This document shows positions 63,648 to 64,000 of a DNA stretch of 64,000 nucleotides, in pieces; position 1 is the stretch's first letter, and each line of letters opens with the position of its first letter. The stretch lies in assembly GCA_036961205.1 (NCBI GenBank), contig JBALVI010000003.1, forward strand, positions 248,001 through 312,000. Reading direction: 5' to 3'. Source of the stretch: CALJFL01 sp036961205. GTDB lineage: Bacteria; Pseudomonadota; Gammaproteobacteria; Pseudomonadales; Halieaceae. The notes beneath the pieces are model-generated. The model was not told where the DNA came from. It ran no database searches and was given only the letters and a program-made list of their open reading frames with translations. A program made the translations under genes and the position numbers.

Positions 63648-64000
63648 ATGTCCTATCAGGTACTAGCCCGTAAGTGGCGACCCAAGAGCTTTCGCGAGAT
63701 GGTCGGCCAGGAACATGTACTGCAAGCCCTGATAAACGCGCTGGATCACGACCGACTGCACCATGCCTACCTCTTTACAGGTACCCGTGGAGTGGGTAAA
63801 ACCACTATTGCTCGAATTTTAGCCAAATGCCTGAACTGTGAAGCGGGCGTTAGCTCGGAGCCCTGCGGAGTATGCGGCTCCTGCATCGAGGTCGCTGAAG
63901 GGCGCTGTATCGACTTACTGGAAGTTGATGCCGCTTCCCAGACCAAGGTAGAGCAAACCCGAGAATTATTAGATAACGTACAATATTTGCCCACCCGAGG
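63648..64000 (+). CDS. dnaX: DNA polymerase III subunit gamma/tau, 3' truncated by window edge
   Basis: The first 117 residues are present, from ATG 63648. The N-terminus MSYQVLARKWRPKSFREMVG, the Walker A loop TGTRGVGKTT and the zinc cluster CLNCEAG...CGVCGSC are all diagnostic of the clamp-loader ATPase. The frame runs out of the window. Confidence 0.97.
   Translation, partial: MSYQVLARKWRPKSFREMVGQEHVLQALINALDHDRLHHAYLFTGTRGVGKTTIARILAKCLNCEAGVSSEPCGVCGSCIEVAEGRCIDLLEVDAASQTKVEQTRELLDNVQYLPTR

Overview
The window reads as chromosomal DNA of a marine gammaproteobacterium. The order leuC-leuD-leuB-asd-fimV-truA-trpF-(trpB-trpA)-accD-folC-dedD-cvpA-purF-metZ matches the Pseudomonas aeruginosa layout, apart from the trpBA insertion. 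The lpxH/ppiB-glnS-cysS-folD-tRNA block and the 4.5S RNA-dnaX junction are also Pseudomonas-like. Protein style (TonB receptor next to acyl-CoA dehydrogenase, SDR and acyl-CoA ligase genes) and moderate GC content suggest Cellvibrionales/Halieaceae-like bacteria. That placement is inference from synteny and sequence style, not from a search.

Layout. 1-1.5 kb: 3' part of rlmKL. 1.5-4.7 kb: a looser region with a DnaA-box palindrome, a flavodoxin-like gene, small hypothetical genes, a GNAT gene, a REP-like hairpin and a DsbB-like fragment. 4.7-22.2 kb: a dense biosynthetic block on the + strand (leucine, aspartate semialdehyde, tryptophan, malonyl-CoA, folate, purine, methionine) plus fimV, truA, dedD and cvpA, with a divergent LysR regulator at its head. 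22.2-26.2 kb: moxR-DUF58-transglutaminase operon. 26.2-26.7 kb: a non-coding stretch between convergent genes with two long hairpins sharing one 43-bp core in opposite orientations. 26.7-36.1 kb: acnB, a DUF1289 gene, miaE, lpxH, ppiB, glnS, cysS, folD. 36.3-36.7 kb: tRNA-Pro, tRNA-His and tRNA-Arg behind a good sigma-70 promoter.

36.9-51.4 kb is mostly envelope and redox functions: a patatin-type Vd autotransporter, a YiaW/YiaV-like pair, a cytochrome c', a cytochrome b561, a two-gene molybdenum hydroxylase (IorAB type), a GDSL lipoprotein, an OmpW porin with a perfect FNR box, a saccharopine-dehydrogenase-like oxidoreductase, and an overlapping pair made of a membrane-anchored TAXI binding protein and a Cache-only sensor. 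51.5-63.3 kb looks like an uptake and catabolism cluster: two adenylate-forming ligases, a TetR regulator, an MFS transporter, an SDR, a PNPOx-fold protein, a TonB receptor, an acyl-CoA dehydrogenase and a SnoaL-like protein. The window ends with the 4.5S SRP RNA gene and the 5' part of dnaX.

Most of the window is ordinary housekeeping sequence. The parts I find least explained are the paired hairpins at 26.26-26.53 kb, the TAXI/Cache pair at 48.9-51.4 kb, the DnaA-box palindrome at 1.8 kb, and two active-site departures (TrpA and LeuB).
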